Positions 1 through 7,726 of a stretch of DNA of 64,000 nt are shown in pieces. Each line of letters starts with the position of its first letter. Position 1 is the stretch's first letter. The DNA lies in the NCBI RefSeq assembly GCF_003334855.1, contig NZ_QOWE01000009.1, positions 62,001-126,000 of the forward strand. The letters run 5' to 3'. The position numbers were made by a program, and so were the translations under genes. Origin of the DNA: Larkinella punicea (lineage in GTDB: Bacteria; Bacteroidota; Bacteroidia; Cytophagales; Spirosomataceae). The notes under the pieces were generated by a model. That model saw only the letters and a list, made by a program, of their open reading frames with translations, was not told where the DNA came from and did no database searches.

Positions 1-272
1 ATGGCCAGACCCATATCGCCCTGAACTTTGAGTTTACCAAACATAAACGCGGTCATGGGGTTCAGATCGCCGGTGCCTAATTTTTGTAAATCACTCAGTG
101 ACACCTTGATCGTGCAATCCGCGTCGGTGTCTTCGTTGGAAACAACGGCGGGCACCTGCCGACCGTCGATGTAGATAACCCCCTGATCGGTAGCCAGTTT
201 AACGGTGGCATCTAACCCACTGTCGGTACCGATGCGTTGCCGGATCTGATCCGTAAATTCCTGTAAATTCAT
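1..272 (-). CDS. SCP2 sterol-binding domain protein (3' end outside window)
   Basis: The ORF starts with ATG at 272 and runs off the left edge of the window. The translation begins MNLQEFTDQIRQRIGTD and continues with an acidic, strand-rich segment ending in a GDLNPMTAFMFGKLKVQGDM region. The NPMTAFMxGKLKVxGDMGLA stretch is the hallmark of small bacterial SCP2 proteins (about 100 residues), which form a hydrophobic pocket thought to bind lipids or acyl-CoA. About 90 residues are visible, so only the last few should be missing. A hairpin with T-tracts lies about 30 bases upstream of the start (305-332). Family assignment is by motif recognition; the physiological ligand is unknown. Confidence 0.8.
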   Translation of the reverse strand, partial: MNLQEFTDQIRQRIGTDSGLDATVKLATDQGVIYIDGRQVPAVVSNEDTDADCTIKVSLSDLQKLGTGDLNPMTAFMFGKLKVQGDMGLA

Positions 273-304
273 GCGTGTGGTTCGTTTATGACTCGAAATA
301 GGAC

Positions 305-332
305 AAAAACCGCTAAAACTAGGCGGTTTTTT
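305..332. terminator. Terminator-like hairpin just upstream of the SCP2 start
   Basis: AAAAACCGC (305-313) pairs with GCGGTTTTT (323-331) around a nine-base loop, giving a stem with A- and T-tracts on both strands. No recognised gene ends here on either strand, and on the minus strand it would lie in the SCP2 leader. It may be an attenuator, the end of a small RNA, or a relic. Confidence 0.5.
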
Positions 333-702
333 CGGTAAAAGTAGAAACAATACCGAAATTTTTAGTAAGTTCAAACCTGTTAATCACGCCCTGAACTAAT
401 CTGAATTTCTCTGCACTGATGGAACGACCCTCCACAGCAACGGTTTATTTAACGGTAAACCCATTTTCTGCAATTCTGACAATTCTGTGTATCTTTACCC
501 TCTCAATCTGTCCGATCAGAATAGATAATAACCTCCCCGTGTTTTCACCGATGGCAGGTACTACTTTGGTCTGCCGGGAGATTCTCACTAACGCCAGAGC
601 GCAAATCCGTGACCAGAGCATTCGGAGTTTGTTGACGAACCAGTGGAGTTCTGCGTCTGATAACTAAGAACAATCAGGCTGCTATAAAAAACGTGTATTA
701 GG
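333..702. other. Intergenic gap between SCP2 gene and sigma-factor gene
   Basis: About 370 bases with no convincing gene. A plus-strand reading frame at 419-667 exists, but its product has no recognisable domain, an unusual composition and no ribosome-binding site. Divergent promoters for the SCP2 and sigma-factor genes presumably lie here, but I see no clear TAnnTTTG box. Confidence 0.5.
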
Positions 703-1245
703 ATGCAAGCTGAACAAACCCTACTCCGACAACTACGGAACGCCGACCCAACAGCCTTCAGGCGGGTCTACGACCGGTATGTTCAACGGATCTATTATTT
801 TACAGTAAGCTTTCTAAAATCACCGGAAACCGCTCAACAGATTGTGCGTGACGTCTTTACCACGCTCTGGGAACGACGCAGTACGCTCGATGAAGACATT
901 CCCCTGAACGGGTATTTGTTTACCATGACCTACGGACTGGTACTTTCGGCTTTTCGCGAACGGCACAGCCAGTGCCAGCCGCAGGAAATTTTGCAGCGAC
1001 TGACCACGCAGTCCGGCACCGATACCGAGGAGCAAGTGCTGTATCAGGAACTGGAATTGCTGTATCAACAGGCCGTTGGGCAGCTTCCCCCGCGTCGGCG
1101 TGAAATCTACTTGCTCAGCCGTCACGAGGGATATACGTCGCAGCAAATCGCGGATCGCATGAACCTCTCCACCCGAACGATCGAAGATCATCTGGCCCAG
1201 GCTTACGACACATTGGGCAGTTATTTTCAAAGACATACCTATTAA
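703..1245 (+). CDS. ECF-type RNA polymerase sigma factor
   Basis: 180 residues, the usual size for a Bacteroidota extracytoplasmic-function sigma factor. Region 2 is near the N-terminus (AFRRVYDRYVQRIYYFTVSFL, then TLWERR), and region 4 near the C-terminus carries the helix-turn-helix (LPPRRREIYLLSRHEGYTSQQIADRMNLSTRTIEDHL). It would direct RNA polymerase to a small regulon under control of the FecR-like anti-sigma protein encoded next. The two genes are separated by a 32-base-arm inverted repeat made of a GAATGAGT word. In this phylum such pairs usually precede a TonB-dependent receptor gene; none follows here, so the target is not apparent. Confidence 0.9.
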   Translation: MQAEQTLLRQLRNADPTAFRRVYDRYVQRIYYFTVSFLKSPETAQQIVRDVFTTLWERRSTLDEDIPLNGYLFTMTYGLVLSAFRERHSQCQPQEILQRLTTQSGTDTEEQVLYQELELLYQQAVGQLPPRRREIYLLSRHEGYTSQQIADRMNLSTRTIEDHLAQAYDTLGSYFQRHTY

Positions 1246-1335
1246 ATGAGTGAATGAGCGAATGAGTGAATGAATGAACAACAAAGCAGGATCTTTGATC
1301 TATTCACTCATTCACTCATTCACTCATTCACTCAT
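1246..1335. repeat. Inverted repeat of GAATGAGT words between sigma and FecR genes
   Basis: Left arm 1246-1277 and right arm 1304-1335 are complementary at 30 of 32 positions around a 26-base spacer. Each arm is a tandem run of an eight-base word (GAATGAGT / ACTCATTC). The left arm begins directly after the sigma-factor stop codon. A further unpaired run of the word (TGAATGAGTGAATGA) follows the FecR stop at about 2122-2137. Confidence 0.9.
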
Positions 1336-1347
1336 TCTATCATTAGA

Positions 1348-2127
1348 ATGGAGGAATTGCTGGTTAAATACGTCCGGAATGAATGCAGCCCTGAAGAAGA
1401 GCAGTGGGTCATTGGCTGGTTGCAGAACCCGGACAACGAATCACGCTTGCGCGGATTGATGCGGAAACAATGGAGCAATCCGTCGGTTTCCGGGGTTGAA
1501 TCGCCCGACTGGCAGCAGATGTGGATGGGTATTGCCCGACAAACCAAAGACCTGCCCATGGAATCGGAACCTCCTCTATACCGTACGGTATGGCGTCAGA
1601 TTGCCCGCATTGCAATCTGGATTGGGTGTATTATTGCTTTTGGACTCGGCATCCGGTTCCTGCGGGAGGCCCAGTTGCCCGCCGACGTCATCTACCAGTC
1701 CGGAGCCGATCAATCCATGCGGGTGGAATTAACGGATCATTCGTCTGTCATCCTCAATAAAAACTCAACCTTAACGGTTTCTTCCGACTGGTCAGGGCCA
1801 AACCGCAGCATCTGGCTCGATGGCGAAGCGATTGTTGATGTGGCAGAACAGCCCATCGGGTTCCGGTTGCTGATTCATACCGCCGACCACGTAGTGACCG
1901 AAGCGCAAAAAGCCCGGATTTTCGTAGCCCGAAAAGACAAAAAAGTGCGGGTCGTGGTGGAACACGGGCTGGCCAACTTCGTCATTCACTATTCAGGCAT
2001 GCTGGGCGAAATGAAGAAATATGCCCTGCAACGGGGCGGCATGGCCGAATACGACGAGAAATCAACCCAACTGATCCGACGTCAGGTTAACCCGCTGACC
2101 TATACCTCCTGGGCACAGCCTGAATGA
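1348..2127 (+). CDS. FecR-like anti-sigma factor, short form
   Basis: 259 residues from ATG 1348. An upstream ATG at 1270 would add 26 residues read through the tandem-repeat arm (THSLIHSFTHS), so the 1348 start is preferred. Order: cytoplasmic helical anti-sigma region (EELLVKYVRNECSPEEEQWVIGWL), one membrane helix around residues 86-104, then a periplasmic FecR domain (VELTDHSSVILNKNSTLTV, SIWLDGEAIVDV). Bacteroidota FecR proteins are usually about 330-350 residues and end with a DUF4974-type domain that contacts the receptor. That domain is absent and the protein stops soon after the FecR fold. With no receptor gene following, this looks like an orphan signalling pair. Confidence 0.85.
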   Translation: MEELLVKYVRNECSPEEEQWVIGWLQNPDNESRLRGLMRKQWSNPSVSGVESPDWQQMWMGIARQTKDLPMESEPPLYRTVWRQIARIAIWIGCIIAFGLGIRFLREAQLPADVIYQSGADQSMRVELTDHSSVILNKNSTLTVSSDWSGPNRSIWLDGEAIVDVAEQPIGFRLLIHTADHVVTEAQKARIFVARKDKKVRVVVEHGLANFVIHYSGMLGEMKKYALQRGGMAEYDEKSTQLIRRQVNPLTYTSWAQPE

Positions 2128-2146
2128 GTGAATGATCGAATAATTA

Positions 2147-2572
2147 CTACATCCCCGTCTGCGGCTCAATAACCGGCACGACCGTCAGCAACCGTTGCGT
2201 TGAACGCTGCTCAATTCCGGACGACTTTACTTGAAAAACTTTTTCGATCGTTTCATCGCCGTTGGTGATCTGGAACGTGTAAGCTCCGTCGGCCATCGCA
2301 CTCATGTCAAACCGCTGGCGGTATTTATCCAGATTCCGGGGCATGGTTTCCGCAAAGAGGATCCGGTTGTTCTGATCGCGTAACCGAACAATAATTTTAC
2401 TTTTGGGATCATTCTTTTGGACAGTTAACCACAATTTCAGCGGGTTAGCCGACGGATAGGTGGCGGCCAAAAAGGGCTCGTCTTCGGTAGTAGTTTGAGC
2501 GAAGGAGGACGGACCGACCAGGAGGAGTGCACCCAGCAGAAGGGCACCAAAGGGGCGAATGAGCTTTTTCAT
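2147..2572 (-). CDS. Small secreted protein of unknown function
   Basis: 141 residues from MKKLIRPFGALL, a typical signal peptide (LLLGALLLVGPSSFAQ, cleavage after about residue 26). A longer ATG start ten codons upstream would only lengthen the n-region. The mature part looks like a single beta-sandwich (LKLWLTVQKNDPKSKIIVRLRDQNNRILFAETM, GAYTFQITNGDETIEKVFQV), resembling the small periplasmic or cell-surface beta proteins common in this order. No catalytic motif is visible. It is convergent with the FecR gene, 19 bases from its stop. I do not recognise a named family. Confidence 0.7.
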   Translation of the reverse strand: MKKLIRPFGALLLGALLLVGPSSFAQTTTEDEPFLAATYPSANPLKLWLTVQKNDPKSKIIVRLRDQNNRILFAETMPRNLDKYRQRFDMSAMADGAYTFQITNGDETIEKVFQVKSSGIEQRSTQRLLTVVPVIEPQTGM

Positions 2573-2715
2573 GTGTGTTCGTATTTGTTGCTTACTGTTC
2601 AATTGCAGACCAAAGACAACACCACACGCAGGTCGGCACCGACGGCCGGGAAAAACGGCAGAAAAAAAGGATGAGTGGTTGTGAATCGGGAAGAACCGTC
2701 GAAAAAGCCCGGAGC

Positions 2716-3936
2716 TTACTTGATTACCGGCACTTCAAAGGCTGAAACCGTCGCACGACGATCCGTGGAAGCCCCCACCATAAACCGGTCTTTCAGACGC
2801 AGGAAAGGTTTCTCAAAGTAGGTATAGGAAAGGTATGACAACAGAATCGTGAGCAAGATTATCAACGCATACGCCTGCAAATTAAATGTGACAGAATGGA
2901 GAAGCTCGGGATTGGAACTCCGACCGGCAAGCAGATTAAGAACCAGAGTAATCGCAACCGGATGATAGATGTATAGTCCGTACGAAATGCTTCCCATGAA
3001 CTTCATCAACGGATTTTCAAACTGCACAATGGATTGCGGATTAGACGCCAGATTGATCAACAAAAAACAAAAGAATACCGCGTAAAATTCATAATTAATT
3101 CCCGGCACCCGGAAACCCGTTGCTATAAAAGCAGCCAGAAATAAATACATGATAATCTGAACTGATTTTCGATGTAAAACTTCTAAAACCGGGTGGTTTT
3201 TAAAAACTAAATAAGCGCCTAATCCACCAATGGCCATGCAGCCAATTCTGAATTGTGCCATGAACATCGATACAAAAAATAAAACCGGATGGGTCTGTTC
3301 TTTGGCAATGTGATACGGATTAAGAACGAACCGGAAATAGAAAAAAATCCCCGCTAAAACAAGGCCAACTGTCCCGATTATAACCAATGTTCTTTTGAAA
3401 TGACGGCTCAGTAGTAGCCAGGGCCAGAACAAATAAAACTGCTCTTCAACCCCAATCGACCAAACGTGTCCGGAGAGTGGCATGGGCTCATAAAGTCCCA
3501 CGACGAGGTTGGGCAGCACGAGCAGATAGAGCGTTAATTTCTCGTAAAAGTGATGAAAAGTGGTCTCTGACCAGATCGGCATTTGAAGAATCCCGATCGT
3601 GGGAAAAACGAAGAAGCTGAGCAGAACGATCAGGAAGTAGAGCGGCCAGATGCGAAGCATCCGTCGAATGTAGAATTTTGCAATATCGACCGTACCGGTT
3701 TTCTGTTTTTCAGCCAGTAGTAAATAGGTAATTAAAAAACCACTCAGGACAAAGAATAGAGCGACGCCAAATTTGCCAAGTTGGTAAATGATCGGCCGGT
3801 CATTTAAATTATCGATGTGAAGAAAAAAAATCGATTTATATTCTTCAATATGATGAATAATGACAGCAGAAGCGGCAATAAAACGAATACCATTAAACCC
3901 CTTGAAGTAAACGGAATCGGTCTTAACAGGAAGCAT
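2716..3936 (-). CDS. Acyltransferase 3 family membrane protein
   Basis: 406 residues with about ten predicted membrane helices. The N-terminal motif FNGIRFIAASAVIIHHIEEY (the HH pair at residues 28-29) and FVLSGFLITYLLL mark the Acyl_transf_3 (OafA/YrhL) family, which transfers acetyl or other acyl groups to sugars of surface polysaccharides. R..RIWPLYFLI and GVEEQFYLFWPWLL, the family's second and third conserved blocks, are also present. It stands alone, with AT-rich DNA upstream (3937-4027). Its substrate cannot be told from the sequence. Confidence 0.88.
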   Translation of the reverse strand: MLPVKTDSVYFKGFNGIRFIAASAVIIHHIEEYKSIFFLHIDNLNDRPIIYQLGKFGVALFFVLSGFLITYLLLAEKQKTGTVDIAKFYIRRMLRIWPLYFLIVLLSFFVFPTIGILQMPIWSETTFHHFYEKLTLYLLVLPNLVVGLYEPMPLSGHVWSIGVEEQFYLFWPWLLLSRHFKRTLVIIGTVGLVLAGIFFYFRFVLNPYHIAKEQTHPVLFFVSMFMAQFRIGCMAIGGLGAYLVFKNHPVLEVLHRKSVQIIMYLFLAAFIATGFRVPGINYEFYAVFFCFLLINLASNPQSIVQFENPLMKFMGSISYGLYIYHPVAITLVLNLLAGRSSNPELLHSVTFNLQAYALIILLTILLSYLSYTYFEKPFLRLKDRFMVGASTDRRATVSAFEVPVIK

Positions 3937-4027
3937 ACGGAGAACAGAGTAGAGCGTATATTACATAGATAATCCAGTTAATCGTAAATATATTATTTAT
4001 ATAGATAATTTATAGAATGCGACGGTA

Positions 4028-5263
4028 TTAATCTTCAATGTAGTTTAAATCCTTACCATATGTTTCATCTAATGTTAATAAAGACCAGAAACTAATGATA
4101 AAACAAAGCAATCCAACCAGGGCGGCTGCGCCGATCACGCCAATCGAAAGTTTGAGCGTTTGAAAGAGTGGAATGGTTAACAATGTAGTAGCCCGGACGT
4201 TGTTTGCAATGGAGGTTGTAGCGGTGGCGCGCAAGTTGGTGCCAAAATGTTCGGCCGAAACGGTTAAAAACAGGGCGATGTAGCCAATCGAGAATCCCAG
4301 ACCTACGCAAACGGCATAAAACAGCGGGACGGACGAAATACTGCCAAAGAGATAAATGCCTACGAACACGAGATTCATTGTCATCAACGCCCCAATAGCC
4401 CGTCGGCGGGACCGAAACCACTGGCTCAGGGCACCGCTGATTAAATCGCCTACCGCCATACCAATATATGTAAACATGACGGTTCGGCCCGGCGTGATGG
4501 GCTCGGCAATGCCCAGGGCTTTCCCGAACTCGTTGCTGAAGGTGGCCAGAATGCCGATTACAAAGTAGGTCGGAACGGCCAGCCCCATACACCGCAGGTA
4601 GGTCAGAAAGCGTTTTTGGTTAGAGAACAGCGACCAGAAATTACCACGCCGGACAGTTTGCTCCTTGATTTTGAGAAACATTCCCGACTCGAAAACCGAC
4701 ACGCGCAACAGCAACAATAGCAAGCCCAGGCCACCCCCGATGAAATACGTGGTGCGCCAGTCGAACAGCACGACGGTGAAATACGCCACCACGGCCCCAA
4801 AAAGGCCCACACCCGCGATCAGCGAGGTGCCGTAGCCACGGAGTTCTTTCGGCAGGATTTCGGACACGAGCGTAATGCCCGCGCCCAGTTCGCCGGCCAG
4901 CCCCAGCCCGGCCACAAAACGCAAAACCGCATACGTATCTGCGTCCTGCACAAAACCGCAGGCGATGTTGGCGAGTGAATAGGTAATGATGGAGCCGAAG
5001 AGTACCGAAAGCCGCCCGCGTTTATCACCCAGAACGCCCCAGAAAACACCGCCCAGCAACAACCCGGCCTGTTGCCAGTTCAAAACCGTTCCCCCGATAA
5101 CCGACACCTGTTTTTCGTCGAGCCCCAAATCTTTCAGACTCGGCACCCGAACGATGTTGAACAGCAACAGATCGTAGACATCCACGAAATAGCCCAAAGC
5201 GGCCACAATAACCGGTAACGTAAACAGCGGGCGGTAGGTTACGGAAGGCGAAGAAGAAGTCAT
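4028..5263 (-). CDS. MFS transporter (second of a tandem pair)
   Basis: 411 residues with twelve hydrophobic helices and the MFS motif GDKRGRLSVLFGSI in the loop between helices 2 and 3. A second signature (RFVAGLGLAGELGAGITLVSE) resembles the metabolite:proton and sugar porters. It is clearly paralogous to the upstream 5411-6676 gene: the two start with nearly the same block (LPVIVAALGYFVD, YDLLLF, VRVPSLKDLGL) and end in the same DETYGKDLNY/PETHGKDLNY tail. A 39-base-arm inverted repeat separates them. Substrate unknown; a mono- or dicarboxylate or a sugar is possible. Confidence 0.85.
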   Translation of the reverse strand: MTSSSPSVTYRPLFTLPVIVAALGYFVDVYDLLLFNIVRVPSLKDLGLDEKQVSVIGGTVLNWQQAGLLLGGVFWGVLGDKRGRLSVLFGSIITYSLANIACGFVQDADTYAVLRFVAGLGLAGELGAGITLVSEILPKELRGYGTSLIAGVGLFGAVVAYFTVVLFDWRTTYFIGGGLGLLLLLLRVSVFESGMFLKIKEQTVRRGNFWSLFSNQKRFLTYLRCMGLAVPTYFVIGILATFSNEFGKALGIAEPITPGRTVMFTYIGMAVGDLISGALSQWFRSRRRAIGALMTMNLVFVGIYLFGSISSVPLFYAVCVGLGFSIGYIALFLTVSAEHFGTNLRATATTSIANNVRATTLLTIPLFQTLKLSIGVIGAAALVGLLCFIISFWSLLTLDETYGKDLNYIED

Positions 5264-5299
5264 GCCAGAGGAAGAAGGAGAATGGTTTAACTTTAAAAG

Positions 5300-5396
5300 A
5301 ATGATAAATGTAAAATGAGTAACGTTAAATGTAAAAGTTCTTCAGGATTACCAGCCTACTTTTACATTTAGCGTTACTCATTTTACATTTATCATT
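5300..5396. repeat. 39-base-arm inverted repeat between the MFS genes
   Basis: Left arm 5300-5338 and right arm 5358-5396 are complementary at 38 of 39 positions around a 19-base loop. The arms contain the repeated word AAATGTAAAA. The single mismatch would be a G-U pair in one RNA strand. There is no T-tract, so it is not a standard intrinsic terminator. Confidence 0.95.
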
Positions 5397-5410
5397 TCGT
5401 TTCTTCTCCT

Positions 5411-6676
5411 TTATTCTTCCAAATAATTAAGATCTTTCCCGTGCGTTTCGGGAATGGTCAGGATGGAGTAGAAGCCGATCGCAAAGCTGATGATTCCAAC
5501 GGCCACTCCGGCATTGACGATGTCGAGAGACGGTTTGAGGTATGCGTACAGGCTGGTCATCAGAATAACCGTTCCGCGTACCATGTTCGGCACGGTGGTG
5601 GCGGCAGTGGCCCGGAGATTCGTCCCGAATTGTTCCGCGCCGATGGTGACAAACATGGCCCAGTAGCCGATGCCGAAGCCCATCGCCAGAAAATACATGT
5701 AGAGTCCCATGACGGTTTTGGGTGCCACATACACGTAAATCAGACTGACAACCAAGGTAAAGCCCATCAACAGTGAAACCGCCTGCTTGCGCGATTTGAG
5801 GCCCTGACTGATGACACCACTCGCCAGGTCACCAATGGCCAGACCGATGTAACACCACATGATGGTCAGACCCGGTTTGACCGGCTCAGCGATGCCAAAT
5901 GCCAGACCAAACTCGTTGCTGAACGTGGCCAGAATACCGATTACAAACCAGGTTGGCAGACCGATGCCGATGCATTTCATGTATTTCGAAAACCGCTCCC
6001 AGTTGGTGAAAAATGCGAAGAAATTGCCTTTCTGAACGTGTTTCTGTTCAGATACCTGCGTAAACATGCCGGACTCGATGACCCCGATCCGGAGCAGAAG
6101 CAGACCGATTCCCATGGCACCACCGATCAGAAACGCATTTTGCCAGTTGAACAGCTCGACGGTGAAATACGCGACGACCGCACCGAACAACCCGACCCCG
6201 GCCACCAGCGACGTACCGATGGCGCGCAGTTGTTTGGGCAGCACTTCGGAAACGAGCGTGATGCCCGCACCCAATTCGCCGGCCAGCCCGACACCCGCCA
6301 CAAACCGCATCGCTGCGTAATAATCAGTCGGGTCCATGAACGTCACGCGGTCGATGAAACCGCAGGCAATATTGGCAAGTGAATAGGTAATGATGGACCC
6401 GAAAAGTACTGAAAGCCGTCCGCGTTTATCGCCCAGAACGCCCCAGAGAATGCCGCCGATGAGCAACCCGCCCATTTGCCAGTTCAGAATGTTGGCCCCA
6501 ACGCGGGAAATCTGTTCGTCGTTCAACCCCAGATCTTTGAGGCTCGGAACGCGGACAATGCCAAATAGTAACAAATCGTAAATGTCGACAAAGTAGCCCA
6601 GTGCAGCGACAATGACCGGAAGGCCAAACAGGGATTTGTACGATACCTTTGGCGGGGGAGGAACTGTAGATTGCAT
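5411..6676 (-). CDS. MFS transporter (first of a tandem pair)
   Basis: 421 residues, twelve helices, with the MFS loop motif GDKRGRLSVLFGSIITYSLANIACGF and the block RFVAGVGLAGELGAGITLVSE shared with its neighbour. The protein differs from the downstream copy mainly in the central loop (VSEQKHVQKGNFFAFF) and the C-terminal half, as expected for an older tandem duplication that has changed specificity. A TAnnTTTG box lies 78-85 bases upstream (6754-6761, minus). The ligand is not deducible. Confidence 0.85.
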   Translation of the reverse strand: MQSTVPPPPKVSYKSLFGLPVIVAALGYFVDIYDLLLFGIVRVPSLKDLGLNDEQISRVGANILNWQMGGLLIGGILWGVLGDKRGRLSVLFGSIITYSLANIACGFIDRVTFMDPTDYYAAMRFVAGVGLAGELGAGITLVSEVLPKQLRAIGTSLVAGVGLFGAVVAYFTVELFNWQNAFLIGGAMGIGLLLLRIGVIESGMFTQVSEQKHVQKGNFFAFFTNWERFSKYMKCIGIGLPTWFVIGILATFSNEFGLAFGIAEPVKPGLTIMWCYIGLAIGDLASGVISQGLKSRKQAVSLLMGFTLVVSLIYVYVAPKTVMGLYMYFLAMGFGIGYWAMFVTIGAEQFGTNLRATAATTVPNMVRGTVILMTSLYAYLKPSLDIVNAGVAVGIISFAIGFYSILTIPETHGKDLNYLEE

Positions 6677-6753
6677 TCGTTTGGTAAAAGGATGTTAGGA
6701 AAATAGAATGAATGGCAAGTTACCGATTTAGCCACATTTGACCAACTTATCCG

Positions 6754-6761
6754 CAAAGGTA
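6754..6761 (-). promoter_or_regulatory. Candidate -7 promoter box for the MFS genes
   Basis: Reads TACCTTTG on the minus strand, matching the Bacteroidota -7 consensus TAnnTTTG. The expected TTG about 20 bases further upstream is degenerate (TTT). It would give a leader of about 70 bases for the 6676 start. Confidence 0.4.
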
Positions 6762-6777
6762 GTGCCAACCCGGTGGT

Positions 6778-7668
6778 TTAAATCGGTTGATACGGAGTCG
6801 GTTGCGCTTCGTGGTGGACGATCACCTGCATGGCGGTTGCCAGGGTCCAGACTTTCAGGGCGACTCTTGAAAATATGAAGAGTTGCTGAACGATGAACAG
6901 CAGGATAATCGGGAGCCAGCCGCTGGTGACAATCCAGGACTCGATCAGGAAGTAGATAGCAAAACAACCCGCTCCTATACTCATCAGGAGCAGATAATAA
7001 CCAAAAATTGTTCGAAAATGGGCCAAAAAAAAACGCAATGCCTGACTGAACGCCAGAAATACCCGGGTGTCATCCTGACGGAACAGCAGAATTTTGGCGT
7101 AATCCCCCAAACAAATCACCAGCAAAGCGAAGAAGGCAAATACAAAAAAACAGGCCATCAGGAGATAAATCATGCTTTGCTCATTCAGCAGATCGCTCAG
7201 GCTGTAGGCCAGCAAGCCGGCGAAAAACATTCCGACAAAAGCCAACGCCAGCAGGATGCCGGCGATGCTGAGAAATAACCGAAAAAACCGCCCGAAGCAT
7301 TCAACACTGGCCGATAGAAACCAGCTCAGCCGGAACGCCTGCCGGAGGTGTTCGGCCGAGGGTGATACGTACAGCAGCATACCGCCCGAAAAAAACACGC
7401 TCAGGATCAGATACAAAACGCCCAGCCAACTCCCGACAGCCAGCAACGGATCGATAGCAGATCCACTGTTTTGCATGAAATCGCTGTAAACCGTATAATC
7501 GAAGCTATTCAGTAATTTCAAATACGCCAGGGAAGAACCGGCTTCACTTCGGAGCGTCGCATAGGCCGGAAGTAAGACCAGCAAACCCACTAGAAAATGA
7601 ACAAAATACACCCACAAAACCATACGCCACGAACGAACGACGACGTGTAAGGCACTAAAAATCACCAT
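6778..7668 (-). CDS. Multi-spanning membrane protein of unknown function
   Basis: 296 residues with about six long hydrophobic segments (VLWVYFVHFLVGLLVLLP, VLYLILSVFFSGGMLLYV, FLSIAGILLALAFVGMFFAGLL, MIYLLMACFFVFAFFALLVICL, FGYYLLLMSIGAGCFAIYFLI, WLPIILLFIVQQLFIFSRVAL). The rest is short loops without charged catalytic motifs. The general look is that of the DUF4013-like or glycerophosphodiesterase-membrane-like integral proteins, but I cannot assign a family. It lies 58 bases downstream of the M1 peptidase gene on the same strand and may be co-transcribed with it. Confidence 0.7.
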   Translation of the reverse strand: MVIFSALHVVVRSWRMVLWVYFVHFLVGLLVLLPAYATLRSEAGSSLAYLKLLNSFDYTVYSDFMQNSGSAIDPLLAVGSWLGVLYLILSVFFSGGMLLYVSPSAEHLRQAFRLSWFLSASVECFGRFFRLFLSIAGILLALAFVGMFFAGLLAYSLSDLLNEQSMIYLLMACFFVFAFFALLVICLGDYAKILLFRQDDTRVFLAFSQALRFFLAHFRTIFGYYLLLMSIGAGCFAIYFLIESWIVTSGWLPIILLFIVQQLFIFSRVALKVWTLATAMQVIVHHEAQPTPYQPI

Positions 7669-7726
7669 TTCGGTTCGATAACAATAGATAAAAGACTAGG
7701 GTCGCGTTCATGAGTCCGTGTTAAAA

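Noticed and set aside
419-667. 82-residue plus-strand reading frame in the first gap
   Set aside because: No domain, atypical composition with isolated cysteines, no ribosome-binding site; likely a chance frame.
1270-1347. Upstream ATG for FecR
   Set aside because: The 26 added residues come from the tandem-repeat arm (THSLIHSFTHS) and are not protein-like; ATG 1348 begins the normal anti-sigma domain.
5264-5410. Intrinsic terminator between the MFS genes
   Set aside because: The 39-base hairpin has no T-tract and is AT-rich; classed as an inverted repeat instead.
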